Source of the DNA: Gammaproteobacteria bacterium
Lineage (GTDB): Bacteria > Pseudomonadota > Gammaproteobacteria > JAABTG01
Length of the DNA: 5,096 nt
Reading direction: 5' to 3'
Assembly: GCA_030066245.1 (NCBI GenBank)
Contig: JASJBY010000345.1
Coordinates: 1 to 5,096, forward strand
Position 1 is the first letter of the stretch. Each line of letters begins with the position of its first letter. Below are positions 1-5,096 of this stretch, piece after piece. Position numbers and translations under genes: made by a program. The notes beneath the pieces are model-generated. The model worked only from the letters and a program-made list of their open reading frames with translations. It ran no database searches and was not told where the DNA came from.

Positions 1-11
1 TAGCAAGTCCG

Positions 12-35
12 GGGCACGCCATCCGTGGCGTGCCC
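12..35. repeat. Perfect 10-bp stem-loop, possible terminator of an upstream gene
   Basis: Positions 12-21 (GGGCACGCCA) are the exact reverse complement of 26-35, leaving a four-base loop TCCG. A TAG triplet at 1-3 could be the end of a gene left of the window, which would put this hairpin just downstream as a terminator, but its reading frame cannot be checked. No T-run follows on either side, so an intrinsic terminator is not proven. It could equally be a unit of a palindromic repeat family. Confidence 0.5.
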
Positions 36-39
36 GCTC

Positions 40-79
40 GGCGGAACGGCCATTCACCGGATGGCCGTTTGGATCCGCC
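40..79. repeat. Second stem-loop, 9-bp core with bulged 5-bp extension
   Basis: The core stem pairs AACGGCCAT (45-53) with ATGGCCGTT (61-69) around a 7-base loop. Outside it, GGCGG (40-44) can pair with CCGCC (75-79), leaving a five-base bulge at 70-74. The right arm ends in TTT (68-70), which is too short for a classical intrinsic terminator. GCCATCCG (18-25) in the first hairpin is complementary to CGGATGGC (58-65) here, so the two hairpins could form mutually exclusive structures. Confidence 0.5.
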
Positions 80-84
80 TCTCC

Positions 85-155
85 CGTAGCCTGGCGAGAT
101 GCGTAGATGGCGAGCTTAAGCTTTCCCTGCGCCGCTCGCCATCTACGCCGCTACG
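85..155. repeat. Long inverted repeat, perfect 15-bp arms
   Basis: GCGTAGATGGCGAGC (101-115) is perfectly complementary to 134-148, with an 18-base spacer. CGTAGC (85-90) can also pair with GCTACG (150-155), extending the structure with a ten-base bulge on the left. The 10-bp palindrome AGCTTAAGCT at 113-122 overlaps the left arm and spacer. Arms of this length are unlikely by chance. They could be a palindromic repeat, a small non-autonomous mobile element or a terminator between genes. No transposase and no flanking target duplication is visible. Confidence 0.6.
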
Positions 156-203
156 CCAACACCCCGACCGGGTCAGCCGATAGCGTATTTCGAATCAGCC
201 ATC

Positions 204-237
204 TAGTCTTTGGCGGAAGCCGATTATTAAAAGACTA
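204..237. repeat. 8-bp inverted repeat upstream of the small-gene promoter
   Basis: TAGTCTTT (204-211) is the exact reverse complement of AAAGACTA (230-237), with an 18-base spacer. The dyad lies about 28 bp upstream of the proposed -35 box. It could be a regulator binding site, or the stem of a terminator for transcription entering from the left, because CGGAAGCCG in its spacer can also fold. Function is inferred from position only. Confidence 0.35.
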
Positions 238-264
238 ATTATATCACATATTTATAATATTTAC

Positions 265-293
265 TTGATTTAAAGTATTTCATAATCTATGTT
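265..293 (+). promoter_or_regulatory. Candidate sigma-70-type promoter for the small-gene pair
   Basis: TTGATT (265-270) and TATGTT (288-293) are separated by 17 bp, and each matches four of six consensus positions. They lie in an unusually AT-rich stretch (about 225-300) inside otherwise GC-rich DNA. Transcription would start near 300, giving a leader of about 40 nt before the ATG at 341. Alternative -10 boxes in the same tract are CATAAT (281-286) and a perfect TATAAT (253-258), neither with a better-placed -35. Confidence 0.4.
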
Positions 294-340
294 AGATTTT
301 GTGCTTAACGTTCTGGCTCTGACGAACAGGGAGGAAAGCA

Positions 341-577
341 ATGAGTCTCGTCGGCGCCACGATCGTCGTTGCGGTGTTGAGCATGCTCTCAGCTGTGCTG
401 GTGCTGGGTCTGAAGGCAGCAGAGATGCAGGCGACAGCTCACCTAGACGGCGGTCGCGGTCCGGCGGGTGCTCGGTCAACTGCCGACGGTGACGCCAGGG
501 TCTCGACTGCCAGGCTTGTTGCCGCAATCCGGGTCATGCCGCCTGGTGGTTCCAAGGGTGAGAAAAGCAACATATGA
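341..577 (+). CDS. Small single-pass membrane protein, unknown function
   Basis: This 78-residue protein has one hydrophobic stretch at about residues 3-24, rich in Val, Leu and Ala. A hydrophilic tail rich in Gly, Ala, Arg and Asp follows. That is the layout of a small inner-membrane protein with an uncleaved N-terminal anchor. The start is well supported: AGGGAGG (328-334) lies six bases before the ATG. No family is recognised, and the tail looks low in complexity. The next small gene begins 30 bp after the stop on the same strand, so the two probably share a transcript from the AT-rich promoter region. It lacks the conserved Glu and cleavage motif of a type IV pilin and has no lipobox. The ribosome-binding site and membrane segment make it likely to be a real gene, but its role is unknown. 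Confidence 0.6.
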   Translation: MSLVGATIVVAVLSMLSAVLVLGLKAAEMQATAHLDGGRGPAGARSTADGDARVSTARLVAAIRVMPPGGSKGEKSNI

Positions 578-607
578 AAGCGGTCGGATGGGGGGGAAGA
601 GCAAGAC

Positions 608-781
608 ATGAACGAAGTGTTGTTCAGCCACGAGGACGGTCACATCCGCATCGTCGTGGCCAGCGTACATCAGCAGATTGTGCTGTCGGTTCAGAACAGA
701 AACACGGGCCGCGTGGTGGCCCGTGAGCTGCCGGCAGTGCAGGTGGAGCCCATCGTCCTGCAGAGCGTGCCGGCGGACTGA
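608..781 (+). CDS. 57-residue hypothetical protein
   Basis: The short frame runs from ATG 608 to TGA 779-781. Most codons end in G or C, as in the clear genes of the window, and a purine-rich G-run followed by GGAAGAG (595-601) sits six bases before the ATG. The protein starts MNEVLFSHEDGH and continues with alternating hydrophobic residues (IRIVVASV, QIVLSV, RVVARELP), suggesting a small beta-strand-rich fold. It has no signal peptide, membrane segment or cysteine. No family is recognised. It follows the small membrane protein gene by 30 bp and probably shares its transcript. Its stop lies 19 bp from the stop of the convergent WD40 gene. An overlapping 50-codon frame starting at the ATGA at 574 gives an Arg/Gly/Pro-rich product and is less credible. 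Confidence 0.55.
   Translation: MNEVLFSHEDGHIRIVVASVHQQIVLSVQNRNTGRVVARELPAVQVEPIVLQSVPAD
703..725. repeat. 8-bp stem-loop inside the 57-residue gene
   Basis: CACGGGCC (703-710) is perfectly complementary to GGCCCGTG (718-725) with a seven-base loop. It lies in the second half of the small gene. It has no T-run and may be a by-product of GC-rich codons, but it is the only strong hairpin near the convergent 3' ends of the two transcription units. Confidence 0.35.
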
Positions 782-800
782 AACCGTCAAAACATGGTGA

Positions 801-1877
801 CTAGGGAAGCTGGGTGACAGGATATCGCCGGGTGGGTTGGTACGGGGCGCTGATATCGTACAGCCGCACGCTTTCGTCATCACTGACCGTCGCCACGTAG
901 CGCCCGCGGGGACCAATGCGGACGGAATAGCCGCAGAGTTCATGAGAATCCAGTCGCCTGGCGAGCCGACCGCTCTCCAGATCGAGCAAGCGAATTTTCG
1001 AATCGGTATGCCGCCCCAGGCTCACCAGGTGTCTGCCGTCAGGGGTGTAGTCCACGGAGATGATTGCCCCGATGTGCTCCGTATCTTTCACGGTCAGAGT
1101 TCCGGTCTCCAGGTCCCAAAAATAGAGGTCGAACCAAGTGCCGGCCGCCAACTGGCGGCCGTCCGGGGAATATCGCAGCTCCTGAGCGTTCTTGCCTTCC
1201 GTGGGCAGGTACCGCAGCAAGTTTAGCTCTGAGTTAAAAACGGCGACCTCCTCTCTGGTATTGGCAGCGGCCAGCTGGTCACCGTCCGGTCTGGCTGCGA
1301 CGGAAACCACGCGGCCGCCCAGCCGGTACTCTCCCCGGAGCGCCAGTCCGGGGTAGGACCAAAGCCTTAGCTGGCCATCTCCGTGACCCGTTACCAGCTC
1401 TCGGCGCCGCGGAATGGCGGCAAGCGCCGTTACCCTGGAGGTGGCCACGGAGACTTCCGGCCGCCCGGCGTCCAGGTTCCATGCAATGATGCGACCATCG
1501 TCCGCTGCGCTGACGAGCACCTGCTTTTCCATCCAGACCAGCCCACGCACCGTATCCGTGTGTGCCTCCAGCGTTTGCAGGGGATCCCCGCTCGGCACGT
1601 CCCAGATGCGGATCTCGCCGCTGTATCCGCCGGTGGCAATGCGCGAGCCCTCCGGGTCGAATTCCACGCGCGTCGAAGCGCCCGGGTGGGCCCCGTCGAT
1701 GTGCACCTCAGGGGACTGGGTGGCCTGCTGCTCAAGGACCGCACAGGAACTCAAAGCCAGTAGCATGAAGATGGTGAGAAGCCGGCATAACCTTCGCAGC
1801 CGGGCCTCGGCACAGGTGTGTGCGCGTGCCGGGACCAGCCGCCGGTTGCCGTCTACGCTGGCGATATCACAAGCCAT
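801..1877 (-). CDS. WD40-repeat beta-propeller lipoprotein
   Basis: The protein has 358 residues. Residues about 27-45 form a lipoprotein signal: an Arg-rich segment, a hydrophobic core and the lipobox L-S-S-C with Cys45 as the lipidation site. Seven WD40-like repeats follow, at about 64-104, 106-147, 148-187, 188-228, 229-270, 271-311 and 312-351. Their ends read RIWDV, IAWNL, RLWSY, AVFNS, YFWDL, RLLDL and RLYDI. Several repeats carry the PDG or PEG turn typical of the family. Seven repeats make one complete propeller, a scaffold for protein binding, here facing the periplasm or cell surface. No enzymatic residues are seen. The ATG at 1877 is preceded by GGAG about ten bases upstream. The region before the hydrophobic core is long (about 32 residues), and no ATG, GTG or TTG lies closer to it, so the true start may be a CTG. 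The gene diverges from the heme lipoprotein gene. The partner is unknown. Confidence 0.9.
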   Translation of the reverse strand: MACDIASVDGNRRLVPARAHTCAEARLRRLCRLLTIFMLLALSSCAVLEQQATQSPEVHIDGAHPGASTRVEFDPEGSRIATGGYSGEIRIWDVPSGDPLQTLEAHTDTVRGLVWMEKQVLVSAADDGRIIAWNLDAGRPEVSVATSRVTALAAIPRRRELVTGHGDGQLRLWSYPGLALRGEYRLGGRVVSVAARPDGDQLAAANTREEVAVFNSELNLLRYLPTEGKNAQELRYSPDGRQLAAGTWFDLYFWDLETGTLTVKDTEHIGAIISVDYTPDGRHLVSLGRHTDSKIRLLDLESGRLARRLDSHELCGYSVRIGPRGRYVATVSDDESVRLYDISAPYQPTRRYPVTQLP

Positions 1878-2218
1878 CGGTACAGGTCTCCATCGTCATC
1901 TCCCAACGAGCCGGCCAGCCATCTGAGCACTCTGGCGGTCTGAGCCGGCCTCGGGCACAGATGTGCGCGTAAAGGTTCACGCCGGCAGCCGAACTAATTT
2001 TTCACCCCAGTTGCCCTCACCGGACTCCTGCAGCGCAAACCCAGCCAAATCGGTGGTCCACAGCGGTCGGGCCGCGGCGGCCAGGCCTTGTTGGCAAGCG
2101 CTGCAATTCTCCCCGCAATGCCCAGGCCCGTCCAGCCGAGCCTCGCCCACACCCTAGCCCTCGCAGAGTGTGAACCAGTAAACAACCTGCCCGCAGCCGT
2201 AAACCTTAGTTGACGAAA

Positions 2219-2228
2219 AACCTAGGTT
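2219..2228. repeat. Perfect 10-bp palindrome AACCTAGGTT
   Basis: AACCTAGGTT is fully self-complementary. The half-site AACCT also occurs without its second half at 2202-2206 (within AAACCTTAG). CTGCCCG (2187-2193) and CGGGCAG (2236-2242) flank the pair as a wider inverted repeat. This resembles an operator for a dimeric regulator in a divergent promoter region, but that rests on symmetry and position alone. Confidence 0.3.
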
Positions 2229-2330
2229 ACAGGACCGGGCAGAGCCCGCCTGGAAGGTCAGTCAGCGCCCCACAACTAGCGGAATTATATGCATTAAACG
2301 CCTGGACCCCATGCTCCTGGCACGAAACTT

Positions 2331-2352
2331 GTTCCGCAGCTGGCGACGGAAC
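2331..2352. repeat. 6-bp inverted repeat with 10-base loop
   Basis: GTTCCG (2331-2336) pairs with CGGAAC (2347-2352). In RNA a U-G pair at 2330/2353 could extend it. It lies about 155 bp upstream of the heme lipoprotein start and could be part of its leader or an operator. The arms are short enough for chance. Confidence 0.25.
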
Positions 2353-2446
2353 GTCACATGCAGCGGCAGGAAGTCGTGATGGTCCGCTTGGCCCGTCTGT
2401 TGCGCCCGCGGACCCGACAGGGCTTTCCAGCGACTCTCTCCGTGTT

Positions 2447-2466
2447 CACCAGCGCAGGCGCTGGTG
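2447..2466. repeat. 8-bp stem-loop just upstream of the heme lipoprotein gene
   Basis: CACCAGCG (2447-2454) is perfectly complementary to CGCTGGTG (2459-2466) with a CAGG tetraloop. It ends 39 bp before the ATG and 24 bp before the ribosome-binding site. It could be an mRNA leader hairpin, an operator, or a barrier to upstream transcription. No T-run follows, so an intrinsic terminator is unlikely. Confidence 0.4.
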
Positions 2467-2490
2467 TTAGGCGAGTTGTAGCAGGAACGA

Positions 2491-2498
2491 AGAGGGAG
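2491..2498 (+). promoter_or_regulatory. Ribosome-binding site fixing the heme lipoprotein start
   Basis: AGAGGGAG lies seven bases before ATG 2506. An in-frame TAG at 2479-2481 rules out an earlier start, and a lipoprotein signal begins directly after this ATG, so the start is secure. Confidence 0.7.
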
Positions 2499-2505
2499 CC
2501 AGACC

Positions 2506-5096
2506 ATGAGCAAGTATGTCTTAGCCATAGCGACCAGCGCCTTGCTTCTTGGCGGGTGTATAACCACTGACAACCCGGTTATCCAGGCCGGAGACGGCAC
2601 GGCTGACCTCACGGAGTGCGCAGTCCTCGACGGCGTGATGGTCGGCAAGGACTACGTTCCACAGGCCGCCCAAGTCCACGGTTCAGACAGCCGGCTGCAT
2701 CCGGACGTGTTCTACCTTGGTTGGTCACAGCTCGATACGCGCAACGATCTGCGCTTCCCGACCCGCGGATACAGCGGAGACGGGTTCGAAGACAAGATGT
2801 TCGTTTCGCGCAAGAGCAGCGATGGCAGTTACCGGACCTGGCAACTGCTGCCCCAGCTGACCGACAACTGTCAGGACGACGAGAAGATCCGTCTGCACAG
2901 CTTCGACGTCGCACCCGACGGGCAAAGCCTCTTCATCTCCATGCGTCGCGAGGGTGACAGCCATCTTGGCATCTATGAATTCAACTTCACGGATTTCACC
3001 TTCAGGAAGATCACCCAGGACGACAGCGTTCACTACCTTTACCCCACCTACGTCGGCAATTCCGACACGGGCAACCATATGCTGTTCGTCGCCAAAACCG
3101 TTGATGTGTCGGAGCTTCCCATGAACTACGGCGGACCCAGCAGTGGTGTTCTGCTCGACGAGTACGACCGCGCGGCGACGCCGTTGATCCACATCCTTAA
3201 CGCCGAGACAGGGAGTGTTCAGCGAATTGGCTACAACAACTCCCACCAGCTGGAACCGATTTCCGTTACCCGTCCGGACGGCACGAAACTCGTGGTATTC
3301 ACCCAGTGGGAACACCAGCAGACGACTAACAGATTCTCGCTCTGGAAAATACAGCTCGACGGCAGCGACAACTTCACCTTCTTCGGCCAGGAGTCTGCCA
3401 CCGACCGAAGCGGGGCCCATGTGTTTCAGCCACGTGAAATCAAGACCGGTCCCTATGCAGGCTATATTCTCATGACCCAGGGGCGCTCGGGCTTTATCGC
3501 CGATGGCAGCATTGCCATGACCTTCCGTGACGATCTGGACCTGCGCAGCGAACGGATCTTCCTCGACAGGTACGCGAACGGTACCGGCATTTCCCGTAAC
3601 CCGGAACACTACAACGGGAAGAGCATGGTCTACGCCTACCGGGAAAATTTGGACAACGCCTACGGCATTTACGTAAAGGACTATCCGGAAAACCTTCGGG
3701 GCGAAACCGACACGGGGCAGAAGCAGGTCGTCATGACGCACCCGGACATGCATTTCGTGCAGCCGCGCAGCTTCTACCCGCCGCAAGAGTTCGTCGCGCG
3801 GCTGAACGAAGGCGACGTGGGCGAGAGCCGCAGCTCATACACCAACTACGCGTTGGAGGGCAAAGCGGGTTTTCTGGTGCAGGACCTGACCGAATCCGAC
3901 AACGGCGTTCAGCATCAGCTCGACGGCATCAACCCCAGCGACATACGCCTTCAGTTCTTCATTCCGTCGCATACGGTGGGCGGGTCCAACCGGTCCGAGG
4001 CCATCGGTAGACTCGGCTGGAGCGGCTCTCCGGAGCTCTCCGTGCCGGCCAGCGGCTTCATACCGGCGGAGTCGGACGGATCCATGGGCGTGCTCGTCAA
4101 ACCCGGCCTGTACGTCTGGAAAGTCAACAAACGCTTCGATTTGGACAGTGACGCGCTTGGAGAGGCCGACGACATCTGGATCCCCATCCGCGCGGAGCGC
4201 CAGGAGATCAGCTTCGTGCCGAACCGGGTCAACGCGTGCAACCAGTGCCATCAGGAGCGCTCCCAGTTCAACATCGACCTCTATCAGGACACGACGACGA
4301 TTGCTTCGACCAAGATGGAAAGCAGCGACCTCTCGGGCGTCGCGGATATCAGCGGATATCAGGCTTACGATGCGGTGCCTGACTTCCATCAGGACATCAT
4401 GCCGCTGCTGCAGGGTTGTGCGGCCTCGGGTTGTCACGATTCGCGCGACAAGCTGGACCTCTCCAACGCCAGCGGCTGGCGACCCGAGAACGCCACCTGG
4501 CTTGCCCTGGCACGGGGAGGGCACAAGCTGAGGGACAGCGAAGAGGTCATACCGTACATCTACAACTCGATTAACCCCACGGGTTTCGGCAATGATTATC
4601 ACCCCGCGCCTTTCTTGTGGTCACTGATGCTGGGCGACGACCTGACCGTGCCGCCGGAGTCCGGCTTTCCGGACAGCAGCAGCCGCGCCCTGACACGACC
4701 GGGTGACTACGGCGCCACTTACGACGACCGGGTCGAGAGGGCCATTGCGGAGATCAACAGCCGCCACGACCACACGGATCGCGCGGACCCGCGGAACTGG
4801 AGCCGGGAACAGCTGCAGGCGTTCGTGACCTATTCGACCACGCAGTCCATGGTGGGCCTTTCCGACCGGATCAACTTCCAGTCCAGCTCTCTGACCACCT
4901 CGGACGCGGCCGCCCAGAAAGCCTACCAGGCAATGGTCAGGCAGTGTTTCGACTGTCACAACAACCACGCCAGCGGCGGCGTGGACGACCCGCTGTTCGG
5001 CAAGCCTCAGGAGAAGCGCTTCCGCAGCGACTCGGACCTGAAACGCAGCCACCTGCGCTTCGTGGTGGATTCCCACAAAGGCGACAAGGCTGATAC
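2506..5096 (+). CDS. HzsA-related multiheme c-type cytochrome lipoprotein, 3' truncated
   Basis: At least 863 residues are present, and the frame is open at the window edge. Residues 1-18 are a lipoprotein signal with lipobox L-G-G-C and lipidation at Cys18. Ile follows the Cys, so there is no inner-membrane retention signal of the E. coli type. Residues about 45-425 carry repeated beta-propeller-like strands with turns such as APDGQSLFIS (136-145) and RPDGTKLVVF (256-265). A middle beta-rich domain (about 445-570) leads into heme motif CNQCH (578-582). Two more follow: CAASGCH (638-644, CX4CH form) and CFDCH (814-818). This order matches the hydrazine synthase alpha subunit and its non-anammox relatives, judged from memory of the family. 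Three c-type hemes in the periplasm or on the outer membrane are inferred. The substrate is unknown, and hydrazine synthesis is not implied because no partner subunits are visible. A generic beta-propeller/cytochrome c fusion is the alternative. Confidence 0.85.
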   Translation, partial: MSKYVLAIATSALLLGGCITTDNPVIQAGDGTADLTECAVLDGVMVGKDYVPQAAQVHGSDSRLHPDVFYLGWSQLDTRNDLRFPTRGYSGDGFEDKMFVSRKSSDGSYRTWQLLPQLTDNCQDDEKIRLHSFDVAPDGQSLFISMRREGDSHLGIYEFNFTDFTFRKITQDDSVHYLYPTYVGNSDTGNHMLFVAKTVDVSELPMNYGGPSSGVLLDEYDRAATPLIHILNAETGSVQRIGYNNSHQLEPISVTRPDGTKLVVFTQWEHQQTTNRFSLWKIQLDGSDNFTFFGQESATDRSGAHVFQPREIKTGPYAGYILMTQGRSGFIADGSIAMTFRDDLDLRSERIFLDRYANGTGISRNPEHYNGKSMVYAYRENLDNAYGIYVKDYPENLRGETDTGQKQVVMTHPDMHFVQPRSFYPPQEFVARLNEGDVGESRSSYTNYALEGKAGFLVQDLTESDNGVQHQLDGINPSDIRLQFFIPSHTVGGSNRSEAIGRLGWSGSPELSVPASGFIPAESDGSMGVLVKPGLYVWKVNKRFDLDSDALGEADDIWIPIRAERQEISFVPNRVNACNQCHQERSQFNIDLYQDTTTIASTKMESSDLSGVADISGYQAYDAVPDFHQDIMPLLQGCAASGCHDSRDKLDLSNASGWRPENATWLALARGGHKLRDSEEVIPYIYNSINPTGFGNDYHPAPFLWSLMLGDDLTVPPESGFPDSSSRALTRPGDYGATYDDRVERAIAEINSRHDHTDRADPRNWSREQLQAFVTYSTTQSMVGLSDRINFQSSSLTTSDAAAQKAYQAMVRQCFDCHNNHASGGVDDPLFGKPQEKRFRSDSDLKRSHLRFVVDSHKGDKAD
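4342..4361. repeat. Perfect 10-bp tandem duplication in the heme gene
   Basis: GCGGATATCA occurs twice without a gap (4342-4351 and 4352-4361), each copy containing the palindrome GATATC. The unit is not a multiple of three, so the copies are read in different frames (ADIS, then SGYQ). The frame stays open, with heme motifs on both sides, so this is not a recent disruptive duplication. Confidence 0.7.

Larger units (their letters stand above)
1878..2505. other. 628-bp divergent intergenic region, no gene supported
   Basis: This region separates the starts of the WD40 lipoprotein gene (leftward) and the heme lipoprotein gene (rightward), so it should hold both promoters. Short open frames on both strands have poor composition, no convincing ribosome-binding sites and no recognisable protein motifs, so none is called. 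No tRNA or rRNA is visible. Structures seen are a direct repeat GAGCCGGCC (1908-1916 and 1942-1950), a palindrome at 2219-2228 and hairpins at 2331-2352 and 2447-2466. An AT-rich patch at about 2281-2298 (including TTATAT) could be a -10 region, but no good -35 is paired with it. Confidence 0.6.

Noticed and set aside
574..726. 50-codon frame starting at an ATGA overlap with the 78-residue gene
   Set aside because: The product is Arg/Gly/Pro-rich with poor coding character. The frame starting at 608 has better codon use and its own ribosome-binding site.
196..1924. Shared 9-mer CAGCCATCT at 196-204 and 1916-1924
   Set aside because: The match is short, has different flanks on each side, and is compatible with chance.
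1414..1926. Plus-strand open frame of 170 codons
   Set aside because: It is antisense to the WD40 gene, whose frame shows seven clear repeats and a lipobox. This frame is rich in Ser, Arg and Pro with no motif.
1969..2002. Possible intrinsic terminator (GTTC...GAAC followed by a T-run)
   Set aside because: Only four outer pairs form, the T-run is separated from the stem, and there is no upstream plus-strand gene for it to serve.
2262..2648. Minus-strand open frame of 128 codons in the divergent region
   Set aside because: It overlaps the start, ribosome-binding site and signal peptide of the heme lipoprotein, has no family features and has no clear ribosome-binding site.
2725..3786. Long minus-strand open frame of 353 codons
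   Set aside because: It is antisense to the heme lipoprotein gene, is Val-rich as expected for the complement of GAC/AAC codons, and has no recognisable domain. The plus-strand frame has a lipobox and heme motifs.
3835..4602. Minus-strand open frame of 255 codons
   Set aside because: It is antisense to the region carrying the CXXCH and CX4CH motifs, shows no protein family features, and is explained by GC-rich codon structure.
4621..5076. Minus-strand open frame of 151 codons
   Set aside because: It is antisense to the C-terminal part of the heme gene and has a Val/Ala/Arg-rich composition typical of a shadow frame.
2506..5096. Calling the large gene a true hydrazine synthase subunit (hzsA)
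   Set aside because: No beta or gamma subunit genes or anammox markers are visible, and the protein is a lipoprotein. Relatives with this architecture occur well outside anammox bacteria, so only 'HzsA-related' is justified.

Overview
The window looks like a GC-rich bacterial chromosome segment, probably from a proteobacterium. The support for this is strong GC preference at third codon positions, good Shine-Dalgarno sequences, two type II (lipoprotein) signal peptides and c-type heme motifs. The exact lineage cannot be read from the sequence. A gammaproteobacterium is a guess based on where similar multiheme lipoproteins are found; a planctomycete-like source is not excluded.

Layout. Positions 1-340 hold no gene. 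They contain three consecutive stem-loops (12-155), an inverted repeat (204-237) and an AT-rich stretch with a promoter-like -35/-10 pair (265-293). Two small plus-strand genes follow, 341-577 (78 aa, one membrane segment) and 608-781 (57 aa, no recognised family), apparently one transcript. A convergent minus-strand gene (801-1877) encodes a seven-repeat WD40 beta-propeller lipoprotein. Positions 1878-2505 are a long divergent intergenic region with small dyads but no supportable gene. From 2506 to the window end runs a large plus-strand gene, cut at its 3' end after 863 codons.

The large gene is the main content of the window. It encodes a lipoprotein with a putative N-terminal beta-propeller, a middle beta-rich domain and a C-terminal part with two CXXCH and one CX4CH heme-binding motifs. 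This order resembles the alpha subunit of anammox hydrazine synthase and its many non-anammox relatives (HzsA-related proteins). No beta or gamma hydrazine synthase subunit is visible, so hydrazine synthesis is not implied. An envelope electron-transfer or redox role is the most that can be inferred.

The WD40 lipoprotein and the heme lipoprotein are divergently transcribed, and both appear to be lipid-anchored propeller proteins. They may share regulation across the 628-bp region between them, but nothing in the sequence proves that they work together.
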